Assembly (NCBI RefSeq): GCF_017916255.1
Contig: NZ_CP072827.1
Location: forward strand, 2,852,001-2,916,000
Direction: 5' to 3'
DNA length: 64,000 nucleotides
DNA from: Streptomyces mobaraensis NBRC 13819 = DSM 40847
GTDB taxonomy: Bacteria; Actinomycetota; Actinomycetes; Streptomycetales; Streptomycetaceae
Both the position numbers and the translations under genes were made by a program. This document shows positions 8,819-16,599 of the stretch, piece by piece. The notes beneath the pieces were generated by a model. That model searched no databases, had not been told where the DNA came from, and saw nothing but the letters and a program-made list of their open reading frames with translations. Each line of letters begins with the position of its first letter. Position 1 is the stretch's first letter.

Positions 8819-9508
8819 TCAGTGCTGGTAGCCGTAGACGCCGCGCGACTGGTCGCGCACGAGACGGCCCTGGTCGAGCTCGATGACCCGCTTGCGCATC
8901 TGGTCCACGATCTGCTGGTCGTGGGTGGCCATGATGACGGTGGTGCCGGTCCGGTTGATCCGGTCGAGCAGCTTCATGATGCCGACCGAGGTCTGCGGGT
9001 CGAGGTTGCCGGTCGGCTCGTCGGCGATCAGCAGCATCGGCCGGTTGACGAACGCCCGGGCGATGGCCACCCGCTGCTGCTCGCCGCCGGAGAGCTCACC
9101 GGGCATCCGGCCCTCCTTGCCGCCGAGCCCGACCAGCTCCAGCACCTGCGGGACGGCCTTGCGGATCTCGCCGCGCGGCTTGCCGATGACCTCCAGGGCG
9201 AAGGCCACGTTCTGGGCGACCGTCTTGTTGGGCAGCAGCCGGAAGTCCTGGAACACCGTGCCCAACTGGCGGCGCATGTGCGGAACTTTCCAGTTGGAGA
9301 GCCGGGCGAGGTCCTTGCCCAGGACGTGCACCCGGCCGTGGCTGGCCCGCTCCTCGCGCAGCAGCAGCCTGAGGAAGGTGGACTTGCCGGAACCCGAGGA
9401 ACCGACCAGGAAGACGAACTCGCCCTTCTCGATCTCGAGCGAGACGTCCCGGAGCGCCGGGCGGCTCTGCTTCGGGTAGGACTTGGAGACGTTGTCGAAT
9501 CGAATCAC
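8819..9508 (-). CDS. ftsE: Cell division ATP-binding protein FtsE
   Basis: The 229-residue cytoplasmic ATPase of the FtsEX complex. All ABC motifs are present: Walker [20 protein letters not shown] loop in [15 protein letters not shown], signature [14 protein letters not shown], Walker [14 protein letters not shown], and the switch histidine in VIMATHDQ. The start is GTG 9508 ([14 protein letters not shown]), which gives the normal FtsE length; the upstream extension is low-complexity and not FtsE-like. The ribosome binding site before GTG is weak. It heads a two-gene unit with ftsX. Confidence 0.95.
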   Translation of the reverse strand: MIRFDNVSKSYPKQSRPALRDVSLEIEKGEFVFLVGSSGSGKSTFLRLLLREERASHGRVHVLGKDLARLSNWKVPHMRRQLGTVFQDFRLLPNKTVAQNVAFALEVIGKPRGEIRKAVPQVLELVGLGGKEGRMPGELSGGEQQRVAIARAFVNRPMLLIADEPTGNLDPQTSVGIMKLLDRINRTGTTVIMATHDQQIVDQMRKRVIELDQGRLVRDQSRGVYGYQH

Positions 9509-9826
9509 GAGTGCACCACGTGCGACCTGGAGAGCGGCACGGAACGCCACGGCCGTGGCGCCCGTCGGTGAGCGTGACCATACGCGAACGACCCGTGTAC
9601 GCGCAGTCGGCGTCCTGTGTCGGGAGGCCCGTGGCCGCCGGCCGGCCCCGGGAGCGGGGAAGAAAACGGGACAATCGTCTCGCCCGGGCGTCAGCGGGAC
9701 GTGCGGAGGTACCGTTCGGGGCGGCTCCGGGACACCGGTCGCGCCGAAGGGCGGGAAAGCTGGCACAGTGGTAGGGGGAACCGCACGGCTCTCTCTCGCG
9801 TTGGACGTACCGGAGGAGGAATTCGC
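9509..9826. other. Intergenic region between ftsE and the small zinc-ribbon gene
   Basis: This 318-bp divergent region contains no gene. It holds a perfect 16-bp palindrome CGCCACGGCCGTGGCG at 9545-9560, 37 bases upstream of the ftsE start, which could be an operator or a hairpin in the leader. No confident -35/-10 pair was found for either gene; TATGGT on the minus strand (about 9574-9579) is a possible -10 for ftsE. Confidence 0.5.
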
Positions 9827-10021
9827 ATGACATGCGACCGACTGGTGTGCGCCAACTGTGCATCCCCGGTCAGCGAGGGACGGTGCCCGGTCTGCCGGGC
9901 GAGCCGGGAGCGGCTGCAGCACCAGGAGGGCCTCTTCGCCGGCCTGACCCCGGCCGCGCTGGTGGCGCTGCTGGTGGCCCTGGTGGCGGTGGCGGTCGTC
10001 GCGCGCAGTTTCACGGCGTGA
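9827..10021 (+). CDS. Small zinc-ribbon membrane protein (64 aa)
   Basis: A 64-residue protein with a strong ribosome binding site (GGAGGA, seven bases before ATG). The N-terminal half has four cysteines in two CxxC pairs (VCANC ... CPVC), a likely zinc ribbon, and the C-terminal half is one membrane helix ([16 protein letters not shown]) ending ARSFTA. The arrangement suggests a metal-binding or protein-binding head facing the cytoplasm and a single anchor. Its position divergent from ftsEX is suggestive but gives no function. The gene ends 22 bp before a strong bidirectional terminator. Confidence 0.75.
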   Translation: MTCDRLVCANCASPVSEGRCPVCRASRERLQHQEGLFAGLTPAALVALLVALVAVAVVARSFTA

Positions 10022-10043
10022 GCGGGCGGTTACGAGACTTCGA

Positions 10044-10082
10044 CGACGAGGCCCGGGGTGCGGTGCACCCCGGGCCTCGTCG
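10044..10082. terminator. Bidirectional terminator, 17-bp stem
   Basis: A perfect 17-bp inverted repeat (10044-10060 with 10066-10082, five-base loop CGGTG) lies between two convergent genes, 22 bp after the zinc-ribbon gene and 62 bp after the stop of the LAQTG protein. It probably ends transcription from both sides. Confidence 0.85.
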
Positions 10083-10144
10083 CGTCGACGCCTCCGCCGG
10101 GCCGCGCCGGAACGTTTCGGCGCGGCGGTCGGACGATGCGGTGG

Positions 10145-10933
10145 TCAGGCGACGGTGTTGCGGTTGATCGCCCGGGGCAGCAGCCGGAAGCCGATGCCGC
10201 CCGCGATCATCGTCGCGGCACCGGCGACCAGGAACTCGGTCTGCCCGGCACCGGTCTGCGCCAGCTCCTCCTTGGGCTTGGCCTGCTGAACCGGCTTGAC
10301 GGCCCCGCCGTCCGCACCGGTGTTGCAGTTGCCGCTGCTGGTGTCCACCGGGCACGCCTTGTCGGTGGCGCCGGTGCCACTGCCCGTGGAGGGCGAGCCG
10401 GTGGAGCCGGGGGTCGGCTCATCCGTGGGCTCGCTCGTCGGGTCGCCCGTCGGCTTCGGGTCCTTGGTCGGCGGCTTGCTCGTGTCCGAGGTCGGCTTCG
10501 GGTCCGTCGTCGGGGGCTGCGGGTCCGTCGTCGGCGGCTTGGGATCCGTGGTCGGCGGCTGCGGGTCCTCCGTCGGCGGCTTGGGATCCGTCGTCGGGGG
10601 CTTCGGGTCCTCCGTCGGCGGCTTGGGATCCGTCGTCGGAGGCTGCGGGTCCTCCGTCGGCGGCTTCGGGTCCGTGGTCGGCGGCTGCGGGTCGGTCGTC
10701 GGCGGCTGCGGGATGCTCGTCGGAGGCTGCGTCGTCTCCGTACCGCCCGGCGGCGGGGTCTGGCCGTCGCCCGGCCCGTCGGGCACCGACACGGACTTGC
10801 CCTTCTTCAGGCCGTCCAGCGGAACGTCCACGCCGGCGGCCGAGGCCACGCCCGCGGCCGTCAGCGACGCACCTGCCGCGATCACCGCGCCGGCGGTGAT
10901 GCGCGCCACGCGCAACCGCGTCTTGTTGGTCAT
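10145..10933 (-). CDS. Cell-wall protein with proline-rich repeat stalk and LAQTG sorting signal
   Basis: A 262-residue exported protein. Signal peptide: MTNKTRLRVARITAGAVIAA then GASLTAAGVASAA. From about residue 70 to 160 it consists of heptads of the type PPTTDPK / PPTEDPQ (about 12 copies), a stiff acidic-basic stalk. After a cysteine pair (ACPVDTSSGNCNTG) the C terminus has LAQTG at residues 224-228, then a hydrophobic helix FLVAGAATMIAGGIGF and basic residues (RLLPRAINR). LAxTG is the motif recognised by class E sortases of Streptomyces, so covalent attachment to peptidoglycan is likely. There is hardly any folded domain before the stalk: the protein may act as a spacer, or its cysteine loop may be functional. 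Confidence 0.82.
   Translation of the reverse strand: MTNKTRLRVARITAGAVIAAGASLTAAGVASAAGVDVPLDGLKKGKSVSVPDGPGDGQTPPPGGTETTQPPTSIPQPPTTDPQPPTTDPKPPTEDPQPPTTDPKPPTEDPKPPTTDPKPPTEDPQPPTTDPKPPTTDPQPPTTDPKPTSDTSKPPTKDPKPTGDPTSEPTDEPTPGSTGSPSTGSGTGATDKACPVDTSSGNCNTGADGGAVKPVQQAKPKEELAQTGAGQTEFLVAGAATMIAGGIGFRLLPRAINRNTVA
10454..10726 (-). repeat. 21-bp tandem repeats encoding PPTxDPx heptads
   Basis: About 12-13 consecutive copies of a 21-bp unit inside the LAQTG protein gene, alternating between PPTTDP and PPTEDP versions with Q or K as last residue. The nucleotide copies are nearly identical, so the number of copies can be expected to vary between strains. Confidence 0.9.
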
Positions 10934-11165
10934 ATGCCTGCTACCCCCAGTAGCTGGTCTCGTCGATGGAGCAGCTATCCACGGGGCGGCGGCTCCGGGG
11001 AACCGTGCGCGACGACTCCGGCCGTACGGCCGGGTCCCACGCCCCCCGCCACACGCACCCCAGTGATACGCATGCCGCTCGCCAGCCTTCCGAGATTCCA
11101 GGGCAGCGTCAAGCGAGATCCGGGCGTTATGCCCGGATCCTTTAGCGTTTGCTACTGGTTTTGTC

Positions 11166-12272
11166 TTACTTTTCCTGCTGCTTGCGCCAGCGGATGCCGG
11201 CCTCCAGGAAGCCGTCGATGTCACCGTCGAGCACGGCCTGCGGGTTGCCCACCTCGAACTCGGTACGCAGGTCCTTGACCATCTGGTAGGGGTGCAGGAC
11301 GTACGACCGCATCTGGTTGCCCCAGGAGCCGCCGCTGTCGCCCTTGAGGGCGTCCATCTTGGCCTGCTCCTCCTGGCGGCGCCGCTCCAGCAGCTTGGCC
11401 TGGAGGACGTTCATCGCGGTCGCCTTGTTCTGGATCTGCGAGCGCTCGTTCTGGCAGGAGACGACGATGCCGGTCGGGATGTGCGTCAGGCGCACCGCGG
11501 AGTCGGTGGTGTTGACGCCCTGGCCGCCGGGGCCGGAGGAGCGGTAGACGTCGACGCGGAGGTCGGACTCGTCGATCTCGACGTGGTCGGTCGTCTCGAC
11601 GACCGGCAGCACCTCGACGCCCGCGAACGAGGTCTGGCGGCGGCCCTGGTTGTCGAAGGGCGAGATGCGCACCAGGCGGTGGGTGCCCTGCTCGACGGAG
11701 AGGGTGCCGTAGGCGTAGGGGACCTGGACGGCGAAGGTGGTCGACTTGATGCCGGCCTCTTCGGCGTACGAGGTCTCGTAGATCTCGGTCTTGTAGCCGT
11801 GGCGCTCGGCCCAGCGCAGGTACATCCGCTGGAGGCGCTCGGCGAAGTCGGAGGCGTCCACGCCGCCGGCCTCGGCCCGGATGTTGACGACCGCCTCACG
11901 GGCGTCGTACTCGCCGGAGAGGAGGGTGCGGACCTCCATCTCGTCGAGCGCCTTGCGCACGGAGACGAGCTCGGCCTCCGCCTCGGCGAGCGCGTCGGCG
12001 TCGTCCTCGGCCTCGGCGAGCTCGAAGAGCACCCCGAGGTCGTCGATGCGGCCGCGCAGCGTCTCGGCCTTGCGCAGCTCGGCCTGGAGGTGCGACAGCT
12101 GACTGGTGATCTTCTGCGCCGCCTCCGGGTCGTCCCACAGCGACGGGGCTGCCGCCTGCTCCTCGAGCACGGCGATGTCGGCCCTCATCTTGTCGAGGTC
12201 CAGGACGGCCTCGATCGACCCCATGGTGGAGGAGAGGGACTTGAGCTCTTCGGATACGTCAACGACTGCCAC
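11166..12272 (-). CDS. prfB: Peptide chain release factor 2
   Basis: RF2 reads UGA and UAA stop codons and triggers peptide release. The 368-residue product contains the stop-codon recognition motif in [15 protein letters not shown] (SPF, the RF2 version) and the catalytic GGQ in [15 protein letters not shown]. It is a single uninterrupted frame: the in-frame UGA and programmed +1 frameshift found early in E. coli prfB are absent, as in other actinobacteria. The start is GTG 12272. A -10 like element TAGGCT (12284-12279) lies six bases before it, with no ribosome binding site, so a leaderless transcript is likely. The two kinase genes are upstream on the same strand. Confidence 0.97.
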   Translation of the reverse strand: MAVVDVSEELKSLSSTMGSIEAVLDLDKMRADIAVLEEQAAAPSLWDDPEAAQKITSQLSHLQAELRKAETLRGRIDDLGVLFELAEAEDDADALAEAEAELVSVRKALDEMEVRTLLSGEYDAREAVVNIRAEAGGVDASDFAERLQRMYLRWAERHGYKTEIYETSYAEEAGIKSTTFAVQVPYAYGTLSVEQGTHRLVRISPFDNQGRRQTSFAGVEVLPVVETTDHVEIDESDLRVDVYRSSGPGGQGVNTTDSAVRLTHIPTGIVVSCQNERSQIQNKATAMNVLQAKLLERRRQEEQAKMDALKGDSGGSWGNQMRSYVLHPYQMVKDLRTEFEVGNPQAVLDGDIDGFLEAGIRWRKQQEK

Positions 12273-12278
12273 GCGACC

Positions 12279-12284
12279 AGCCTA
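12279..12284 (-). promoter_or_regulatory. Probable -10 element of a leaderless prfB transcript
   Basis: On the minus strand TAGGCT is followed by six bases and then the GTG start of prfB. No Shine-Dalgarno sequence is present and no good -35 hexamer is seen, a pattern often found for leaderless genes in Streptomyces. Confidence 0.5.
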
Positions 12285-12434
12285 ACCGGTGCGCGGGGCG
12301 GTGGGGGACGCCCTGCGGGACCGGGGTGTCCGGCCGGGAACCGGGGCGCGCGGGGCGGCCCCGGCGCCCCCCCGGACGACCGGGCGCCCCTCCTCGGGCG
12401 GGCGGCGCGCCCCTTCCGGGGCGGGCGGCGCCCG

Positions 12435-13802
12435 CTACGGGAGCTCGCCCTGGGGCGTGTCCGTGCGGTGCACGCCCGGCTTGGCGTCGCCGGAGTCGTG
12501 GTCGGCGGTGGCCAGCCAGCCGCCCACGCCGGCCGCGGCGGCCAGGGCCGCCGCCGCGGCGCCCAGCTTGATCCGGCGGCGGCGCCGGGCCTCGGCGGGG
12601 GTGCGGTGCCGGGCGGAGCCGGCCCGGGGCTCGCCGGCGGCCCGGGGGGCGCGGGCCGTGCCGTGGGCGCCGCCCGCGAGCTCTTCGGGACCCGGTACGC
12701 GCATGCTCGTATGCGTGTCCCGGGTGGAGTCGAAGGCGGGGGTGGGCACGAGGGGGACCGCACCACGGCGACGCGGCGCGGGCGCCGTCCCGGCGGGCGC
12801 GCCCTGCCCGTCGTACGCCGTGCCGGGCGCCCCGGCGCCGTCGGCGGACGCCGCACCGGCCTCGCCGTGCCCGGCGTACTCCGCGTGGACCCCGTCTTCT
12901 TCGGCGCCCGGTTCGTCGATGTCCAGCGGCGGCAGCCCGGCCAGACCGGGGAGCAGCTCCCGCAGCCGGGAGGCCAGCTCGGAGGCGCGCAGCCGGGAGG
13001 CGGGCGCCTTGGCCAGACACTGGACGATCAGCTGCCACAGCTCGTCGGGGATGCCCGGCAGCGGCGCCACCGTCTCGGTGACGTGCCGCCGCAGGACGGC
13101 CCCGGGGTGCCCGCCGCCGAACGGCGTGAAGCCGGCGAGCAGCTCGTAGAGGACGGTCGCCAGCGCGTACACGTCGACGGAGGCGCGCGGCGGCAGCCCC
13201 TCGATGATCTCGGGGGCGAGGTAGTCGGGCGTGCCGATGACGCTGCGCTGCACGGCCCCCCGGCCGCCCGCGGGGGCGCCCGGCTGCCGCTCCCGGGCCG
13301 GGCGCGGGGCGTCCACGAGGCGGGCGATGCCGAAGTCGGTGAGCAGCGCCGGGTGGGCGCCGCCGGGGCCCAGCGGGCCCTGCATGTCGAGGAGGACGTT
13401 CTCCGGTTTGACGTCGCGGTGGACGACCCCGGCCTTGTGCGCGGCGGCCAGGGCGTCGGCGACGTCCGCGACGATGGCGACGGCCGCCTCGGGGGCCAGC
13501 CGGCGCTCGTGGTCGAGGCGGGTGCGCAGGTCCGTGCCCCGGACCAGGTCCATGACGAGCGCGAGGTCGGCGCCGTCCACGACGAGGTCGCGGACGCCGA
13601 CCACCCGCGGGTGGTCGAGGCCGAGGAGGGCGGCGCGCTCCTGGACGAACCGGCCGACGAGCTCCTGGTCGGACGCGAGGTCCTCGCGCAGGAGCTTGAT
13701 CGCGACCGGGCCCTCGGGCCCCTCGCCGAGCCACACCGTTCCGGCGCTGCCGCGGCCGAGGACCTGGTGGGCGGTGTACCGGCTGCCGATCTTCCGTGCC
13801 AA
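12435..13802 (-). CDS. pkaB: Membrane Ser/Thr protein kinase (PkaB-like)
   Basis: A 455-residue Hanks-type kinase. The glycine loop is LGRGSAGTVW, the ATP lysine is K36 (VAIKLL), the catalytic loop HRDVKPEN is at about residues 128-134, and DFG follows in LLTDFGIARL; all catalytic residues are intact. After the kinase domain comes a Pro/Ala/Gly-rich linker, then one membrane helix (about residues 413-433) and a short outside tail of about 22 residues without PASTA repeats. It starts with TTG 13802. It lies between prfB and a second kinase, as pkaB does in S. coelicolor by my recollection; the name rests on that context. Its likely substrate or partner is the FHA protein across the divergent region. 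Confidence 0.9.
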   Translation of the reverse strand: MARKIGSRYTAHQVLGRGSAGTVWLGEGPEGPVAIKLLREDLASDQELVGRFVQERAALLGLDHPRVVGVRDLVVDGADLALVMDLVRGTDLRTRLDHERRLAPEAAVAIVADVADALAAAHKAGVVHRDVKPENVLLDMQGPLGPGGAHPALLTDFGIARLVDAPRPARERQPGAPAGGRGAVQRSVIGTPDYLAPEIIEGLPPRASVDVYALATVLYELLAGFTPFGGGHPGAVLRRHVTETVAPLPGIPDELWQLIVQCLAKAPASRLRASELASRLRELLPGLAGLPPLDIDEPGAEEDGVHAEYAGHGEAGAASADGAGAPGTAYDGQGAPAGTAPAPRRRGAVPLVPTPAFDSTRDTHTSMRVPGPEELAGGAHGTARAPRAAGEPRAGSARHRTPAEARRRRRIKLGAAAAALAAAAGVGGWLATADHDSGDAKPGVHRTDTPQGELP

Positions 13803-14012
13803 GACTGTTCCCCGACTCCTCCGACATCCGACAGGCGCGTCACCGACAACCTACGCGGCCGAGGGGATGCTAGGGGCACCGGCCGGTGCCGGACCCCGAT
13901 TCCGCGGCACAAGCCACCCTACGGGTGGCGACCCGTTCCGGACCCCGGTCGTCCGCCGGTCGTCCGCCGACCGTCCGCCGGTCGCGTTCCGCCCGGGGTC
14001 ATCCGTTCCGGA

Positions 14013-15893
14013 TCATGCCTTCGATCCCAGCTCGGACACCCAGTCCTTGACCTTGGAGATCCAGTCCGATGCGGCGTCCCAGAAGTTCTTGCCGTCGGCG
14101 ACCCAGTCCTTCAGCGGGGTGAACTCCCACACCGCCCAGGAGCCGATGACCAGGATGACGATCACAAAAAGGCAGCCCTTGAGGCACCCGAGACCAGGGA
14201 TGCGCATGGGGTTCGCGCTGCGCTGCCGGGGCGGGCGGGGCTCGCGCCGGGGCGCGGGCTCCGGCTCGGGGGGCGCGTACCGCTGCGGCTCGGGCGCCGG
14301 CGCGGGCTGCTGCCGGCGCGGCTCGGGGCGACGGCGCTCGGGCCGCTGGGGGGCCGGCCGCTGAGGCGCGGCCTGCCGCTGCTGTTGCGGCTGCTGCGGC
14401 GGGTACTGCTGCGCCTGCTGGGGGTACGGCGGCTGCTGGGGGTTGGGGTACGGCGGGTTCGCGTAACCCTGCTGGTCCGGGTAGCCCTGCTGCGGGTACG
14501 GCGGCTGGTGGGGCTGCTGGTACGGCTGCTGCGGGGCCGGGCGCCGGGTGGGGCGCCGGCGCAGCGGGTCCTCGCTAGGGTCGAGGTACTGGACCTGCGT
14601 CTGGTCGTTGCGGTCGCGGGCCGCGCGCAGCTGCGTCTGCCAGGGGTGCGGGCCGTCGGCCTGCTGCTGGTCGGGGCCGACGGGCGGCATGGCGCGCGTC
14701 GGGTCCGCCCCGCCGTACCCACCGGAGCCGGTGGGCATGATCCGGGTGCCGTCGGGGCCCGGCGCGGAGCCGGTGGGCAGGATCTGGGTCGGACCGGCGT
14801 CCGGGCCCGGCGCGGTGCTGGGCAGCACGCTGGTCGCCGCGTTCGGGTCGTACGCGCCCGGGCCCTGGCCGGCCGACGGGTCGACGGTCGGTGGCAGCAC
14901 CTGGGTGGGGTCCGCGTCGCCGAAGCCGGCACCGGGCCCGCCCTGCTGACCCGCCAGGCCCGTACCGGGCACCGGGGCCGGCTGCGGGTCCGGGGCGAGC
15001 AGCGCGGCGACGCCGAGCGCCGCCTCGGCCTGGGCGGGGCTGGCGTGCACGCCGACACCGGCGGCCACCACGCGCAGGGCGCGGGCCAGGTTCTCGGCGC
15101 TCGGCCGTTCCTCCGGGCGCTTGCGGAGACAGCGTTCGATGACCGTCCACAGCGGCTCGGGGACGGTGGTGGGGCGGCGCGGCTCGGCGCTCAGATGCTG
15201 GTGCAGCACCTCCAGGGCGGTCGCTCCGGCGAACGGCGGACGGCCGGTGACCAGCTCGTACAGCAGGATGCCTGCGCCGTAGATGTCGACGGCGGAGGTC
15301 TGCGGGCGGCCCTCGGCGGACTCCGGCGCGACGTACGCCGGGGTGCCGACGAACTCGTGGGTGCGCGTCAGGCCGGGCGAGTCCGCGAGGCGCGCGATGC
15401 CGAAGTCCGTGAGCATCGGGTGCATCCGGCCGTCCTCGTTCTTCAGGAGGACGTTGGCCGGCTTGAGGTCGCGGTGGACGATGCCGTCGGCGTGGCTGGC
15501 CGCCAGGGCGTCGGCGATCTGGGCGGTCAGCAGGGCCGCGGCCACCGGGGTGAACGGGCCGTTCTCCCGCAGGTAGCGGTGCAGGTCCGGGCCGTCGACC
15601 AGGTCCATCACCAGGGCCAGCAGGTCGCCTTCCACGACGAGGTCGCGGGTGCGGACGATGTTGGGGTGGGTGAGCCGCAGCAGCACGGAACGCTCGCGCA
15701 GGAAGCGCATGACGACGTCCGCGTCGTTGGCCAGCTCCTCCTTGAGCACCTTGATGGCGACGGTCTCGCCGGGCTGTCCGGCGACGGCCGCCTCGGCACC
15801 CGCCGCCTCCCTCTGGCTCGCCCGCCAGACGGTGCCCGTCGCTCCGCGTCCGAGCGGCTCTTCGAGCAGGTATTTGCTGCCTACCGGCCGCAC
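14013..15893 (-). CDS. pkaA: Membrane Ser/Thr protein kinase (PkaA-like)
   Basis: A 626-residue Hanks-type kinase with intact motifs: glycine loop LGRGATGTVW, lysine K48 in VAIKVL, HRDLKPAN at about 140-147, and DFG at about 163-165. A long linker follows, rich in Asp-Pro-Thr motifs (DPTQVLPP, DPTRAMPP, PTQILPTG) that look like autophosphorylation sites, then a Gln/Pro/Tyr-rich stretch with PYPQQ repeats, and Arg/Pro. Near the C terminus is one membrane helix (CLFVIVILVIGSWAVW) and a 37-residue outer tail with regularly spaced tryptophans. Start is GTG 15893 with GGGAG upstream; the nearby ATG is out of frame and closes after five codons. Confidence 0.9.
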   Translation of the reverse strand: MRPVGSKYLLEEPLGRGATGTVWRASQREAAGAEAAVAGQPGETVAIKVLKEELANDADVVMRFLRERSVLLRLTHPNIVRTRDLVVEGDLLALVMDLVDGPDLHRYLRENGPFTPVAAALLTAQIADALAASHADGIVHRDLKPANVLLKNEDGRMHPMLTDFGIARLADSPGLTRTHEFVGTPAYVAPESAEGRPQTSAVDIYGAGILLYELVTGRPPFAGATALEVLHQHLSAEPRRPTTVPEPLWTVIERCLRKRPEERPSAENLARALRVVAAGVGVHASPAQAEAALGVAALLAPDPQPAPVPGTGLAGQQGGPGAGFGDADPTQVLPPTVDPSAGQGPGAYDPNAATSVLPSTAPGPDAGPTQILPTGSAPGPDGTRIMPTGSGGYGGADPTRAMPPVGPDQQQADGPHPWQTQLRAARDRNDQTQVQYLDPSEDPLRRRPTRRPAPQQPYQQPHQPPYPQQGYPDQQGYANPPYPNPQQPPYPQQAQQYPPQQPQQQRQAAPQRPAPQRPERRRPEPRRQQPAPAPEPQRYAPPEPEPAPRREPRPPRQRSANPMRIPGLGCLKGCLFVIVILVIGSWAVWEFTPLKDWVADGKNFWDAASDWISKVKDWVSELGSKA

Positions 15894-16599
15894 GTCATGC
15901 GCTCCCTGGTCGTGTGCTCCGGCCCGGTGGCCGGCCCGCGGTCGTGCCGCGAACCGGATGCCGGGCCGCCTCTTCGTTCCGGTTTCTTCCCGGAATCGCC
16001 GGTTGTTCCCGGTTTTCCGGTCAGCCGGTTCTCCGGTTCCGCCCGGCCTTCCGGCTCCCGGTCTCCCGGGGGCCGGCCCTCCGGCCCACTGTAGTGCGGC
16101 CCCACGCGCCGCCGTCCTGGCGAATCGGTGGGGCATGAGGGAAAGACGCACCGCCGGGACGGTTGGTTGCCACGGGCGGCGGAGGGAGTTCCGGCGGCGC
16201 GTCGGCGGATGCCGGCGGGCATCGGCGGACGTCAGCGGACGCAGCCGGGGGTCGGCAGGCGTCGAGCGGACGCCGAGAGGGGCCGGCAGACGTCGACAGC
16301 CAAAGGAAAGCGAAGAAGAAAGGAAGGAAACACCCGGATGACCGAACGCCCCTCGATCACTATCGGACGTTTTCGTCATCACACCGTGCGGTCCGACCGG
16401 TTTTCAAGATCACGAATCGGCCTGCGCCGGGCGGGCTGTCAGTGGCAGGTGCGAGGATGCTCGCAGCACGGTGCGGTGGGGGCGGAGCCGAGGCCCCGCG
16501 CTCCGTGGTGACCTGTACGTGCCGAAGCGCCCGTGCGGCCGGTGGGGGAGCGTCCTGCCCCTGTCGGCGCGCCAGGGCAGGAAGGGACTGTGGACGCCG
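15894..16599. other. Long divergent regulatory region between pkaA and the FHA-ATPase gene, with two repeat blocks
   Basis: The 706-bp region contains no convincing gene. From 15979 to 16084 CCGG recurs about every 7-10 bases, a dozen times. From 16201 to 16270 there are seven imperfect copies of a 10-bp unit close to GTCGGCGGAC. A possible promoter for the plus-strand gene is CTGTCAGTG (16436-16444), eight bases, GAGGAT (16453-16458), a weak match to the DNA-damage promoter motif seen elsewhere in this window. A 57-codon frame at 16338-16511 has a good ribosome binding site but no other support. Confidence 0.5.
16201..16270. repeat. 10-bp imperfect tandem repeat, seven copies
   Basis: Consecutive decamers read GTCGGCGGAT, GCCGGCGGGC, ATCGGCGGAC, GTCAGCGGAC, GCAGCCGGGG, GTCGGCAGGC, GTCGAGCGGA. 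The 10-bp period is close to one helical turn, so identical faces of the DNA would be presented along the block. Confidence 0.7.

Noticed and set aside
10341..10364. TTGTCGGTG inside the LAQTG protein gene as a damage promoter
   Set aside because: No TANNNT after eight bases, and it lies antisense within coding sequence.
12200..12272. A programmed frameshift site at the start of prfB
   Set aside because: The reading frame is continuous from GTG through residues 1-40, with no in-frame UGA or slippery sequence.
13831..13854. TTGTCGGTG upstream of pkaB as a PafBC-type promoter
   Set aside because: The first half fits, but after eight bases the sequence is GTCGGA and not TANNNT.
16338..16511. 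A 57-codon frame after AAGGAAGG in the pkaA/FHA divergent region
   Set aside because: The ribosome binding site is good, but the frame overlaps a possible promoter, and the product (Arg/His-rich) has no recognisable features.
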